DNA of 60,705 nucleotides, taken from NCBI GenBank assembly GCA_900469955.1, contig UBYX01000001.1, positions 1 to 60,705 of the forward strand, given 5' to 3'. Of this stretch, positions 33,579 through 42,825 are shown one piece after another; position 1 is the first letter of the stretch, and the number at the start of each line of letters is the position of its first letter. A program made the position numbers and the translations under genes. The notes below the pieces were generated by a model that made no database searches, was not told the DNA's origin, and worked only from the letters and a program-made list of their open reading frames with translations. Source of the stretch: Hyphomicrobiales bacterium. Lineage in GTDB: Bacteria > Pseudomonadota > Alphaproteobacteria > Rhizobiales > Rhizobiaceae.

Positions 33579-35210
33579 CTATTCCAGCGGCAAGGCCACA
33601 AAACGGAGATTGCCGGCGGGATCTGCGATCATCACATGCGCATTTCGGCGACCCTCCGCCTTCAGCGCATTGATCCTCTTCACGACATCGGCCGGATTCT
33701 CCACGAAGTCCTGCCCCACTTCCACGACGACCTCGCCGACCTTCAGGCCTTTCTGGGCCGCAGGCGAATTGGGTTCGACAGCAGTAATCACCACGCCCTC
33801 GACACTTTCGGCGATACTGAAGGTCTTGCGGCGTTCCTCGTCGAGCGCCGCGAGCGTCATCCCGAAAGTTACCGCAGGTTTCGCATCTGTCTCGCCCTTC
33901 TGATCCTCCGGCGCGCCATTGTCGGGTTCCGTGCTCTTGCCCTGGTCCTCGGGCAGCGTCGGCTGCTCGGCGTCCTCCTCAGGCTCGGCGCTGTCTTCGA
34001 GACGTCCGAGCGTCACCTTGACGGTCTGCTCCTTGCCGTCTCGCATGATCACGACATCGACTTCCTTGGCAACGGGGCTCTCAGCGACGATGCGCGGCAG
34101 GTCGCGCATCTCGTTGACTGGATGACCGTCGAAAGTCAGGATCACGTCCCCCGCCTTGATCTCGCCCTTCTGGATTGGCCCACCGCTGACAACGCCGGAA
34201 ACCAGTGCGCCCCGCGCCCGGTCGAGCCCCAGGCTCGCCGCCACGTCGTCGGTTAGCGGCTGAATACGCACACCGAGCCAGCCGCGACGGGTTTCGCCGA
34301 ATTCGATGAGCTGATGAACGATATTTTCCGCAAGTTCCGTCGGCACCGCAAAACCGATGCCGATCGAACCGCCGGACGGAGAGATGATGGCGGTGTTGAT
34401 GCCGATGACCTCGCCGCTCATGTTGAACAGCGGACCGCCGGAATTGCCCTTGTTGATCGCCGCGTCGGTCTGGATGAAATTGTCATATGGCCCGGCATTG
34501 ATGTTGCGGCCCCGCGCCGAAATGATGCCGAGCGTCACCGAACCGCCGAGACCGAAGGGATTGCCGATCGCCATGACCCAATCGCCGATGCGCATCCTTC
34601 GGGAATCGCCGAAGCGCGCGGCCTTCAGAGGCGTCTTCGGCTCGACCTTCAAAACAGACAGGTCGGTCTTGGTATCGGTTCCGACCAATCTGGCCTTGAG
34701 CTTGCTGCCGTTCGGGAAGATCACTTCGATGTCGTCCGCGCCTTCAATGACGTGGTTGTTGGTCACCACATAGCCGCTTGCATCGATCACGAAGCCGGAA
34801 CCGAGCGAAGAAACCTTTTGATTTCCGCCCTGGTTGCCCGGGCTGTCGAAGAAGTCCTCGAAGAATTCCTGGAAAGGCGAGCCCTCCTGGATCTGCGGCT
34901 GCGGACCCGCACCCTGATCCTTGACGCTCTGCGAAGTCGAGATATTGACGACCGCATCGAGCAGACCTTCCGCCATATCGGCGATCGAAGCCGGTCCAAC
35001 CGGGGCCACCGGGCCGGGTGCCGGCGGCGGATTGATCGTCGGAGACACCGGCGGCGGAGCCGGCAGCATCGAACCCGGCGCGTTTCCATTTTGCTCAGGT
35101 ACCGGAGGTGCCGGCGTCTGCGCAACCGCCTGCAGAGGGCTTGCCAGCACGGCAAGAGAGGCCGTCAACGTGGCAAGGCGCATGAAGGACGATCGAACCG
35201 ACTGGGCCAT
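33579..35210 (-). CDS. Do-family periplasmic serine endoprotease (DegP/DegQ-like)
   Basis: A 543-residue HtrA protease. A signal peptide spans about 1-30, followed by a Pro-rich linker to about 75. The triad is His153 (VTNNHVIEG), Asp183 (TKTDLSVLKV) and Ser257 (GNSGGPLFN). Two PDZ domains follow, at about 300-400 and 450-540, separated by an acidic Glu/Asp/Pro linker. DegP-type proteases remove misfolded periplasmic and outer-membrane proteins. It lies 226 bases downstream of hflC and is separated from it by a terminator hairpin. I recall a small DUF2065 gene between the two in other rhizobia, but none is seen here. Confidence 0.95.
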   Translation of the reverse strand: MAQSVRSSFMRLATLTASLAVLASPLQAVAQTPAPPVPEQNGNAPGSMLPAPPPVSPTINPPPAPGPVAPVGPASIADMAEGLLDAVVNISTSQSVKDQGAGPQPQIQEGSPFQEFFEDFFDSPGNQGGNQKVSSLGSGFVIDASGYVVTNNHVIEGADDIEVIFPNGSKLKARLVGTDTKTDLSVLKVEPKTPLKAARFGDSRRMRIGDWVMAIGNPFGLGGSVTLGIISARGRNINAGPYDNFIQTDAAINKGNSGGPLFNMSGEVIGINTAIISPSGGSIGIGFAVPTELAENIVHQLIEFGETRRGWLGVRIQPLTDDVAASLGLDRARGALVSGVVSGGPIQKGEIKAGDVILTFDGHPVNEMRDLPRIVAESPVAKEVDVVIMRDGKEQTVKVTLGRLEDSAEPEEDAEQPTLPEDQGKSTEPDNGAPEDQKGETDAKPAVTFGMTLAALDEERRKTFSIAESVEGVVITAVEPNSPAAQKGLKVGEVVVEVGQDFVENPADVVKRINALKAEGRRNAHVMIADPAGNLRFVALPLE

Positions 35211-35397
35211 CTGGCATCCTCGCTATTGGATTAGTACATCGCTCCCGACGAGCGACATTCACCCGGGCAGGTCATTGGACCCTTTGAATCGGGCGGAGTT
35301 TCGGCAGAGCATAAGGCGGAATGCATGCCGGGGAAATTACCTTTTCGTGAGGACGCCTGCCCCCTGCGGGTTTCGCCTGTGGATCATCTCTCGAAAC

Positions 35398-35426
35398 AAG
35401 AGGGGCGGCTCTTCACCGCCCCTCTT
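35398..35426 (-). terminator. Intrinsic terminator after hflC
   Basis: On the minus strand the arms AAGAGGGGCGG and CCGCCCCTCTT form a perfect 11-bp stem around a short loop, followed by TTGTTT. It begins 10 bases after the hflC stop and would end the hflK-hflC transcript before degP. Confidence 0.85.
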
Positions 35427-35436
35427 GCTCAGGATG

Positions 35437-36393
35437 TCAGTTAGCAGGCGCCGCGGGCACGGCAGGTTCTGCGGGCACGGCAGGTGCAGCCGGCGCTTCC
35501 TGCCCCGGCCGTGTTCCGGCCGGAGAATTGAGGAAGCGGAGGAACTCCGAATTCGGCGAGAGGACCATGGTCGTGCCGGTATCGGCAAGCGAAGCAACAT
35601 AGGCACGCATCGAGCGATAGAACTCGAAGAAGGCCGGGTCGCGCTGGAAGGCCTCGCCGAAAATCCGGTTGCGTTCGGCGTCGCCTTCACCGCGCAGGAT
35701 TTCCGAATCCCGTTGCGCCTCGGAGACCAGTTCGACGACCTGACGATCGGCGATCGCCCGTCGACGTTGCCCTTGTTCGTTACCGCGAGCGCGGATCAGT
35801 TCCGCTTCGGCAAGACGTTCCGCCTTCATGCGCTGGAAGGTCTGCGCCGAGACTTCCTGCGTGAGGTCGGTACGACGGATGCGCACGTCACGGATGGTGA
35901 GGCCCAAGGTCTCGGCAGCAGCGTTGAGGTCGGTATGAACCTCCTGCATCATCGAGGAGCGTTCGTCGGAGAGCGCGGCATCGAAATTACGCAAGCCGTA
36001 GACACGGCGAAGCGCTGCATCCAGGCGGGTGCGCAATCGCGATTCCGCCGATTCGCGATCGCCCGATACGGTCTCGCGGAACCGGCGCGGATCGGTGATC
36101 GAATAGACAACGAAGGCGTCTACCTCATAGAAGGCACCGCCGCGCACCTGGACGCGGATGTTGTCGAGGTCGAAACGCAGCGCGCGGTCTTCGAGATATT
36201 GAACGCGATCCGCATCCATGAAGGCGAAGGGCAGCTTGAAATAGATGCCAGGCTCGCGCTTGACGTCCTGAATCTGGCCGAACCGAACCACGATCGCCTG
36301 TTCCCGTTCGTTGACCACGAAGACAGAGGAATAGAGCAGGAAAAGGATGACCGCGAGGCCGATCAGGATTGCCGGAAGTCTGTTGGAGTTCAT
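35437..36393 (-). CDS. hflC: HflC, modulator of FtsH protease
   Basis: An SPFH/prohibitin-domain protein (318 residues) that forms the HflKC cage around the FtsH membrane protease. An N-terminal signal anchor (LPAILIGLAVILFLLYSSVF) is followed by the family start VVNEREQAIVVRFGQI and ERLAEAELIRARGNEQGQ. The C-terminus is Ala/Pro-rich (PAAPAVPAEPAVPAAPAN), a low-complexity tail. It overlaps hflK by four bases, so the two are translationally coupled. Confidence 0.96.
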   Translation of the reverse strand: MNSNRLPAILIGLAVILFLLYSSVFVVNEREQAIVVRFGQIQDVKREPGIYFKLPFAFMDADRVQYLEDRALRFDLDNIRVQVRGGAFYEVDAFVVYSITDPRRFRETVSGDRESAESRLRTRLDAALRRVYGLRNFDAALSDERSSMMQEVHTDLNAAAETLGLTIRDVRIRRTDLTQEVSAQTFQRMKAERLAEAELIRARGNEQGQRRRAIADRQVVELVSEAQRDSEILRGEGDAERNRIFGEAFQRDPAFFEFYRSMRAYVASLADTGTTMVLSPNSEFLRFLNSPAGTRPGQEAPAAPAVPAEPAVPAAPAN

Positions 36394-37493
36394 CGGGCAG
36401 CTCCCGGCTGGGCCTGGGGCCGGTTAATTTCGTTGAGCGGCAGGTAAGGAATGACGCCCTCCTTGTTCTCCAGGATGATCTTGGAAGAGCCCTTCAGGAC
36501 CGTTTCCATCGTCTCGAGGAAGATGCGCTGACGGGTGACCTCAGGCGCATTTGCATATTCCTGATGGATCGAGATAAAGCGTTGCGCCTCACCCTGAGCC
36601 TCATTCACGACCCTGTCTTTGTAGGCGGATGCCTCTTCACGGACCTGGGCGGCCTGACCGCGAGCCTGGCCGAGCTTCTGGTTTGCGTATTGGTTTGCCT
36701 CTTCCACGAAGCGGTCTTCGTCCTGTTCGGCGCGCTGCACTTCTTCGAAGGCGTCGGCCACTTCGCGCGGCGGCGCCGCATCTTCGATCGGCACGGCGTT
36801 GATGGAAATACCCGAACCATAGGTGTCCATCGTGCCCTGGATAATGCCTCGCACCTCGGTCGAGATGTCTTCGCGGTTGTCGCGGAAGATGTCCTGAGCG
36901 GGACGGCGACCGACAACCTCGCGCATGGCGCTTTCAGCGACCTGCTGCAGCGTCGAAGCGGGGCTTTCCAGATTAAAGAGATAAGCCTTGGGATCGGTCA
37001 CGGTGAACAGCACGGAAAACTGCACGTTGACGATGTTGGAATCGCCAGTCAGCATCCAGCCGGCATTGGAGTTCGAACCCCGCGCCGCGCCGATATTCTG
37101 CTGCTGTTCCGTGACCTTGACGATTTCGACGGACTCCAGCGGCCAGAGATGGAAATGCAGGCCCGGCATGGAAATTTCGTCCTTTGGACGGCCGAAACGC
37201 AGCTCGACGCCACGCTCGTCCGGTTGGACGGTGTACACCGACTGGAATGCAAGAAACGCCACAATGACAAGGAGCACGATCACGAAGGCGCCGCCGTTGA
37301 AGCCTCCGGGCATCACGCCGCGCAGGCGATCCTGGCTGCGCCGGATGATGTCCTCCAGATCAGGCGGACCGCCGCTGCCGCTACCACCGCCGCCGCGTGG
37401 GCGGTTCGGTCCCTGGCCCCAGGGTCCTTGATTATTACCGCCACCGCCGCCCCACGGGCCGCCGCCGCCATTCTGATTGCTCCAGGGCATCAA
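36390..37493 (-). CDS. hflK: HflK, modulator of FtsH protease
   Basis: The partner of HflC (367 residues). A Gly/Asn/Pro-rich cytoplasmic N-terminus (MPWSNQNGGGGPWGGGGG) is typical, then a transmembrane helix (FVIVLLVIVAFLAFQSVY) and the SPFH domain (VQPDERGVELRFGRP, NVQFSVLFTVTDPKAYLFN, EAQRFISIHQEYANAPEVTR). It restrains FtsH degradation of membrane proteins. It follows folA after 133 bases, and its ATGA overlaps hflC. Confidence 0.96.
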   Translation of the reverse strand: MMPWSNQNGGGGPWGGGGGNNQGPWGQGPNRPRGGGGSGSGGPPDLEDIIRRSQDRLRGVMPGGFNGGAFVIVLLVIVAFLAFQSVYTVQPDERGVELRFGRPKDEISMPGLHFHLWPLESVEIVKVTEQQQNIGAARGSNSNAGWMLTGDSNIVNVQFSVLFTVTDPKAYLFNLESPASTLQQVAESAMREVVGRRPAQDIFRDNREDISTEVRGIIQGTMDTYGSGISINAVPIEDAAPPREVADAFEEVQRAEQDEDRFVEEANQYANQKLGQARGQAAQVREEASAYKDRVVNEAQGEAQRFISIHQEYANAPEVTRQRIFLETMETVLKGSSKIILENKEGVIPYLPLNEINRPQAQPGAAR

Positions 37494-37626
37494 AACCTCT
37501 TTGTTCGTACCACTCCCTCGCCGCGACCATGCCGTGTGAGGCAGCCGGGCCTTGCCGTTATAGGTATCCGCAGCCCCGCTTTCAACGCGGCTTCAATAAC
37601 TTCCCAGTGTTTGGTAACGAAATGTT

Positions 37627-38157
37627 TCAGTTTGCCGCGCTTCGACGCCGATAGGTCACGAAATGCGTCGCGTAGTTGTCTTTCTCGCCAGCGGGAACGG
37701 CGACCTCTTCCACCTTTTCGAAAACCTCCGGGTCGATGGCCGGGAAGAAAGTGTCGCCGTCCGAAATGTCTGCGTCGACATGGGTGACGTACAGCTTTTC
37801 CGCGAGTTCGATCGCCTGCCTGTAGATTTCACCGCCGCCAAGCACGTAAACCTCGTCGACACCCATCTCGGCCGCCTTCTCCTCGGCCATGCGCAGCCCT
37901 TCGGAGAACGACGACGCAACGGCCACGCCGTCGTACCGGAATTCGTGGTTTCGGGTTACCACCACGTGTGGGCGTCCCGGCAGCGGCTTTCCGCCGAACG
38001 AATCGAAGGTCTTCCGACCCACGACGACGGGCTTGCCGAGCGTCAGCGCCTTGAATCTCTTGAGATCGGTGGAAAGCCTCCACGGCATGTCGCCGTCACG
38101 GCCGATGACGCCGTTGCGGGAAACTGCAACGATAATGACGAGGCGTGGTTTGGTCAC
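37627..38157 (-). CDS. folA: Dihydrofolate reductase
   Basis: FolA (176 residues) reduces dihydrofolate with NADPH, regenerating the folate used by thymidylate synthase. Motifs are VAVSRNGVIGRDGDMPWRLS (Asp/Trp active-site region), VVVGRKTFDSFGGKPLPGR and the NADPH loop VLGGGEIYRQAIELAEKLYV. The GTG start at 38157 gives VTKPRLVII, matching related proteins; the upstream extension is arginine-rich noise. I recall thyA immediately upstream in many rhizobia; here it lies 8 kb away beyond a metabolic insert. Confidence 0.95.
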   Translation of the reverse strand: MTKPRLVIIVAVSRNGVIGRDGDMPWRLSTDLKRFKALTLGKPVVVGRKTFDSFGGKPLPGRPHVVVTRNHEFRYDGVAVASSFSEGLRMAEEKAAEMGVDEVYVLGGGEIYRQAIELAEKLYVTHVDADISDGDTFFPAIDPEVFEKVEEVAVPAGEKDNYATHFVTYRRRSAAN

Positions 38158-38346
38158 ATCAATCGCTTTCAAAGGAGCATCAGAGCGCCGGTGAGATCGG
38201 ACACCGACAGCAACGACCTCAGCGGTATTTGAGCCGGTGCGAATGCGCAACACATTTGCCGCCGGAAACGTCGCCTCGTTCTGCGATCCCCACAGGATCC
38301 CAGAACCGACATCGCTATCCGCCCGCGGGATGCCCCTCCCGTCTCC

Positions 38347-38796
38347 TCAGCAAAGAAACGTCTGGTCGGTCTTCAGATCGTACATCACGCCGTCGTCCCA
38401 CGGCGCAGCCTCCCTGAGCTTCACTAGATTCTCCCAGTTCGCGGAGCCGGCGGACCAGAAATGGATGGTCTCGGCACCTGCCTGTTTTGCGCGGAACCTG
38501 GCGAGTTCGAAAAGCTCGCGTGCGACACCGTGCTTGTCTACGAGGCTGACTGCCGCGAAGATCGGAACTTCCAGCTGGGACCCGCGTGCCGGATGTTCCC
38601 GGGTGAAGACGTAACACAGCCCGCGGATATAGCCGTGGGCATCCGTCACGATCAGCCAGTCGTGACGAGCGTCGACAGTAGCCGTCAGCATTTTCCACGC
38701 CTCCAGATCGAGACCCGGCATTACGTGCTGAATGACCGCATAGGCGCGATGGACATCTGCCGCGTCGAGCCCTCCCACATCGTACACTGTCTTCAT
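38347..38796 (-). CDS. Small GNAT-like acetyltransferase of unknown target
   Basis: A 149-residue protein with a weak N-acetyltransferase signature: VDARHDWLIVTDAHGYIRGL and LEVPIFAAVSLVDKHGVARE followed by LFELARFRAKQAGAETIHFW. The central LVDKHGVARELFE occupies the place of the acetyl-CoA loop. The ATG at 38796 has GGAGGA almost touching it. An FNR/FixK box centred 83 bases upstream could control this gene, ackA on the other strand, or both. The function is not known. Confidence 0.6.
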   Translation of the reverse strand: MKTVYDVGGLDAADVHRAYAVIQHVMPGLDLEAWKMLTATVDARHDWLIVTDAHGYIRGLCYVFTREHPARGSQLEVPIFAAVSLVDKHGVARELFELARFRAKQAGAETIHFWSAGSANWENLVKLREAAPWDDGVMYDLKTDQTFLC

Positions 38797-38871
38797 TCCT
38801 CCATTCCGCCGAAAGTCCTTAAACCAGGTCTCCCTGCTGCTCAAAACCTTGCAGATCCGGCGAGATCGGCA

Positions 38872-38885
38872 TTGATCGACGTCAA
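38872..38885. promoter_or_regulatory. FNR/FixK box (anaerobox) between GNAT gene and ackA
   Basis: TTGATCGACGTCAA matches the TTGAT-N4-(A/G)TCAA consensus of rhizobial FixK/FnrN and E. coli FNR at every defined base. It lies in the 301-base divergent region between the GNAT gene and ackA. No good -10 lies 32 bp away in either direction, so the served promoter is uncertain. Confidence 0.7.
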
Positions 38886-39097
38886 CGGACCGCAATCTTC
38901 TCCCCATTGCGCTGCATCAATGAAGCGGCAGTGAAGTTGAGGACAATCGCCGCCGAGACCCTATCTCTATCCAGACGAGGCAAAGACAGCAAAAATCATG
39001 AAAGCCGGGCCGCACCTTTCCGGCCGAGGTTCCGCACTGTGGCGACCGCTCCTGCCGGGCTCAGCGTGACCGGGCATCGCAAGACAATGGATATCCC

Positions 39098-40294
39098 ATG
39101 ACCGACAAACTTCTGCTGACTTTCAACGCGGGCTCATCGACGGTGAAGATCGGCATCTTCAGACTTGACGGCCGTCGGGCAGAGCGTATCGGCAAGGCGG
39201 TTGTCGACTTTGCCAGCCAGCCTCCGACGCTGCATCTCAGAGAAGGCCCGGAGCAATTCGAACTGCCTCTGAAGGGCGAGCCAGGCGATGATCTCGCAGA
39301 ACTCATCAGCGAAGTCTTCCGGGAACTCGGCAATCATTTCGATCTCGATACCGTTGAAGCCGCCGGCCACCGGATCGTCCACGGCGGCGATATATTCGAC
39401 GGGCCGGTTGAGCTGGAGGCGGAGACGCTCGAAAGCATCCGGAGGCTGACGGAACTTGCGCCTCTGCATCAGCCCCAGGCGCTCCGGCTTATCAGGGCTG
39501 TAAGGCATCTCCGTCCGTCGCTCTTCCAGACCGGCTCCTTCGACACGACCTTTCACGCGAACCAGCCCGACCTTGTACGGCGTCTCGCCATTCCACGGGC
39601 CTATCATGACCGGGGCATCAAGCGGTACGGGTTCCACGGCCTTTCCTACCGTTACGTGTCCGGCGCGCTCGTTTCAAAGGCGCCCGACATCGCCGACGGC
39701 AAGGTGGTTATCGCCCATCTCGGCAGCGGCGCCAGCCTGTGCGCCATCGAGAACGGTTCCAGCCGCGATTCCAGCATGGGCTTTTCGACGCTCGACGGCA
39801 TTCCGATGGCGACACGCCCGGGCTGGCTCGATCCGGGCGTGCTGCTGCATTTCCTTGGACCGCTCGGCAAGACCCTCAAGGAAGTGGAGGAAATGCTCTA
39901 CCACCATTGCGGTCTTTTCGGCGTCTCCGGCTTCAGCGGCGACATCCGCGAACTCCTCAAGGACCACGGGAAGGAAGCGAGAGAAGCGATCGATCTTTTC
40001 AGCTTCAGGATCGCCGGAGAAATCGGCCGTCTGGCATCGACGCTCGGCGGGTTGGACGGCCTCGTGTTCACCGCTGGCATCGGCGAAAACCAGCCGGTCA
40101 TCCGCGAGCGCATCGCGGAGCGACTGCTCTGGCTGGGTGTCGAACTCGACGCCGCGGCCAACGGGCGGAACGCCATCAGGATCAGCACCCCCACGAGCCG
40201 CGTCGCAGTCCATGTCATTCCCACAGACGAAGAACAGATGATCGCCGACGAATGTCTTTCGGTCCTGAAAACGAACGATCGCGCGCCAACCTAA
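39098..40294 (+). CDS. ackA: Acetate kinase
   Basis: AckA (398 residues) converts acetyl phosphate and ADP to acetate and ATP. Typical motifs are [69 protein letters not shown] (phosphate loop) and [18 protein letters not shown]. It stands 23 bases before xfp, which makes acetyl phosphate, so the pair forms an energy-conserving route. No pta lies nearby. No strong ribosome site is visible before the ATG. Confidence 0.96.
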   Translation: MTDKLLLTFNAGSSTVKIGIFRLDGRRAERIGKAVVDFASQPPTLHLREGPEQFELPLKGEPGDDLAELISEVFRELGNHFDLDTVEAAGHRIVHGGDIFDGPVELEAETLESIRRLTELAPLHQPQALRLIRAVRHLRPSLFQTGSFDTTFHANQPDLVRRLAIPRAYHDRGIKRYGFHGLSYRYVSGALVSKAPDIADGKVVIAHLGSGASLCAIENGSSRDSSMGFSTLDGIPMATRPGWLDPGVLLHFLGPLGKTLKEVEEMLYHHCGLFGVSGFSGDIRELLKDHGKEAREAIDLFSFRIAGEIGRLASTLGGLDGLVFTAGIGENQPVIRERIAERLLWLGVELDAAANGRNAIRISTPTSRVAVHVIPTDEEQMIADECLSVLKTNDRAPT

Positions 40295-40317
40295 CGGTTC
40301 ACCCCAAGGAGAAGTCG

Positions 40318-42705
40318 ATGCAGCCGAATGTCCCCTCGCCCGCACAGTCCGAGATCGACCCACGAGAACTGACCCTGATGGACCGCTATTGGCGTGCCGC
40401 CAATTATCTTTCCGTGGGGCAGATCTACCTGCTCGACAACCCTCTTCTGCGCGAACCGCTGAAGCCGGAACACATCAAGCCCCGCCTGCTCGGCCACTGG
40501 GGCACGACGCCTGGGCTCAATTTCATCTACACCCACCTCAACCGCATCATCCGTAGCCGTGACATCAGCATGATCTATATCTGCGGACCCGGCCACGGCG
40601 GGCCGGGCATGGTCGCCAGCACCTATCTCGAAGGCAGCTACAGCGAGATCTATCCGGATATCGGCGAAGACGCCGAGGGCATGAGGAGGCTCTTCAGGCA
40701 GTTCTCGTTTCCGGGCGGCATTCCGAGCCATGCGGCTCCGGAAACGCCAGGCTCCATCCACGAGGGCGGCGAACTCGGCTACGCGCTGGTACATGCCTAT
40801 GGCGCCGCGTTCGACAATCCCGATCTCGTCGTGGCCTGCGTCGTCGGTGACGGCGAAGCCGAGACCGGGCCGCTTGCGGCAAGCTGGCAGTCGAACAAGT
40901 TCATCAATCCGGCACGCGACGGAGCGGTTCTGCCGATCCTGCACCTCAACGGCTACAAGATTGCCAATCCGACGGTGCTCGCGCGGGTGAGCGACGAGGA
41001 CCTCGACCATCTCTTCCGCGGCCATGGCTACGAGCCCTTCTTCGTTGAAGGACACGAGCCGGAAAAGATGCACCGGCGGATGGCGGCCGTACTCGATCAG
41101 GCATTCGACCGTATCAGGACGATCCAGAGGGACGCCCGCCAAGGCGATGCCGGCGACCGATGCCCGCGCTGGCCGATGATCGTGCTGCGCAGCCCCAAGG
41201 GCTGGACGGGACCAAAGGAGGTGGACGGCAAGAAGGTCGAGGATTTCTGGCGCGCCCATCAGGTGCCGGTCGCCAATTGCCGCGGCGACGCCGGCCACCG
41301 CAAGATCCTCGAAGACTGGATGCGGAGCTATGATCCTGACGATCTGTTCGAAACGGACGGGCGGCTCAAGGACGAGTTGCGGGCACTGGCGCCGAAAGGC
41401 TTACGTCGGATGGGCGCCAACCCGCACGCCAACGGCGGTCTTCTGCGCAAAGAACTCGTCGCGCCGGACATCCGCGACTATGCGGTGCCGGTGAGCGAGC
41501 GCGGCGCGCTCATGGTCCAGACAACGGAAGTGCTCGGCAGATATCTACGCGACGTCCTGAAGCTCAACGATAAGCAGTCCAACTTCCGTATCTTCGGCCC
41601 CGACGAAACCGAGTCCAACCGGCTGGGCGCCGTCTTCGAAGCCACCGATCGCGTCTGGATGGAGAATATCGAGCCTTATGACGTGCACCTTGGGCGCGAC
41701 GGCCGGGTGATGGAGGTGCTCTCCGAACATCTTTGCCAAGGTTGGCTGGAAGGCTACCTGCTCACCGGCCGGCATGGCTTCTTCTCCTGCTACGAGGCCT
41801 TCATCCATATTGTCGATTCCATGTTCAACCAGCATGCAAAATGGCTGAAGGTGTCGCGGGAACTCGCATGGCGCAAACCCGTCTCGTCGCTCAATTACCT
41901 GCTCACCTCGCATGTCTGGCGGCAGGACCATAACGGCTTTTCCCATCAGGACCCCGGCTTCGTCGATCTCGTCGCCAATAAGAAGGCGGATATCGTGCGC
42001 ATCTACCTGCCGCCGGACGCCAACACCCTGCTGTGGGTCGGCGATCATTGCCTCAAGACCTGGGACCGCATCAACGTGATCGTCGCCGGCAAGCAGCCGG
42101 AACCTCAATGGCTGACGATGGACGAAGCAGTCGCGCATTGCGAAGCCGGGATCGGCATCTGGGATTGGGCCGGCACAGAGGACGGAACCGCCCCGGACGT
42201 CGTAATGGCTTGTGCCGGCGACGTTCCGACGATGGAGACGCTCGCAGCCGTCGCCCTTTTGCGGGAGGCAGTACCGGACCTGAAGATCCGCGTGGTCAAT
42301 GTCGTCGACCTGATGGCGCTGCAGTCTAGGGAACATCACCCGCACGGGCTTGCCGACGAAGAGTTCGACCGTCTGTTCACCACGGATCGGCCGGTGATCT
42401 TCGCCTATCACGGGTATCCCTATCTCATCCATCGGATGACCTACAAGCGTACCAACCACGGCAATATCCACGTCCGCGGCTTTGTGGAGGAAGGCACTAC
42501 GACCACGCCCTTCGACATGACCGTGCTGAACGAGCTCGATCGGTATCACCTGGCCATCGAGGCTATCGAACGGGTCCCGGGCCTCAAGCCGAAGGCGGGC
42601 CGCGTCGTGGACGCCCTGCATGCAAAACTTCGGGATCACCATTGCTATGTCAGGGAATACGGCGAAGACATGCCGGAGATCCAGAACTGGAGATGGAAAC
42701 GTTAG
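40318..42705 (+). CDS. xfp: Xylulose-5-phosphate/fructose-6-phosphate phosphoketolase
   Basis: A thiamine-diphosphate enzyme (795 residues, normal length) that splits xylulose-5-P or fructose-6-P with phosphate into acetyl phosphate plus glyceraldehyde-3-P or erythrose-4-P. Signatures are [51 protein letters not shown] and [13 protein letters not shown] (ThDP/Mg site). The C-terminal part carries [14 protein letters not shown] and [20 protein letters not shown]. The ATG follows AAGGAGAAGTCG. Coupling with ackA gives ATP without oxidative phosphorylation, in keeping with the FNR boxes around. Confidence 0.97.
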   Translation: MQPNVPSPAQSEIDPRELTLMDRYWRAANYLSVGQIYLLDNPLLREPLKPEHIKPRLLGHWGTTPGLNFIYTHLNRIIRSRDISMIYICGPGHGGPGMVASTYLEGSYSEIYPDIGEDAEGMRRLFRQFSFPGGIPSHAAPETPGSIHEGGELGYALVHAYGAAFDNPDLVVACVVGDGEAETGPLAASWQSNKFINPARDGAVLPILHLNGYKIANPTVLARVSDEDLDHLFRGHGYEPFFVEGHEPEKMHRRMAAVLDQAFDRIRTIQRDARQGDAGDRCPRWPMIVLRSPKGWTGPKEVDGKKVEDFWRAHQVPVANCRGDAGHRKILEDWMRSYDPDDLFETDGRLKDELRALAPKGLRRMGANPHANGGLLRKELVAPDIRDYAVPVSERGALMVQTTEVLGRYLRDVLKLNDKQSNFRIFGPDETESNRLGAVFEATDRVWMENIEPYDVHLGRDGRVMEVLSEHLCQGWLEGYLLTGRHGFFSCYEAFIHIVDSMFNQHAKWLKVSRELAWRKPVSSLNYLLTSHVWRQDHNGFSHQDPGFVDLVANKKADIVRIYLPPDANTLLWVGDHCLKTWDRINVIVAGKQPEPQWLTMDEAVAHCEAGIGIWDWAGTEDGTAPDVVMACAGDVPTMETLAAVALLREAVPDLKIRVVNVVDLMALQSREHHPHGLADEEFDRLFTTDRPVIFAYHGYPYLIHRMTYKRTNHGNIHVRGFVEEGTTTTPFDMTVLNELDRYHLAIEAIERVPGLKPKAGRVVDALHAKLRDHHCYVREYGEDMPEIQNWRWKR

Positions 42706-42721
42706 GCGGCGCGCGCCCGAA

Positions 42722-42763
42722 TTGATGGATGTCAATGGCGGGCGACTTTCGTCGGGATATTGT
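42722..42763 (+). promoter_or_regulatory. Class II FNR/FixK-dependent promoter of the P-type ATPase gene
   Basis: TTGATGGATGTCAA (42722-42735) is a perfect FNR/FixK box with the same half-sites as the one at 38872. The hexamer TATTGT (42758-42763) lies 32 bp from its centre, exactly where the -10 belongs when the activator is centred at -41.5. The start of transcription would be near 42770, 56 bases before the ATG. Confidence 0.75.
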
Positions 42764-42825
42764 CTTCAGGAAAGACCGTCGACCACGACACAGGCTGAAG
42801 GACGGTGTTTCGCTGGAGCCCGCCC

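Noticed and set aside
35211..35436. A DUF2065-type small gene between hflC and degP
   Set aside because: I looked because relatives have one; the gap holds only the hflC terminator and a short leader, with no suitable frame.
39739..40317. In-frame extension ahead of phosphoketolase
   Set aside because: It overlaps ackA in another frame and is Arg-rich noise; the ATG at 40318 has a good ribosome site and the conserved N-terminus.
41545..42735. 396-codon minus-strand frame opposite xfp
   Set aside because: It is antisense to conserved phosphoketolase sequence and has no recognisable domain.
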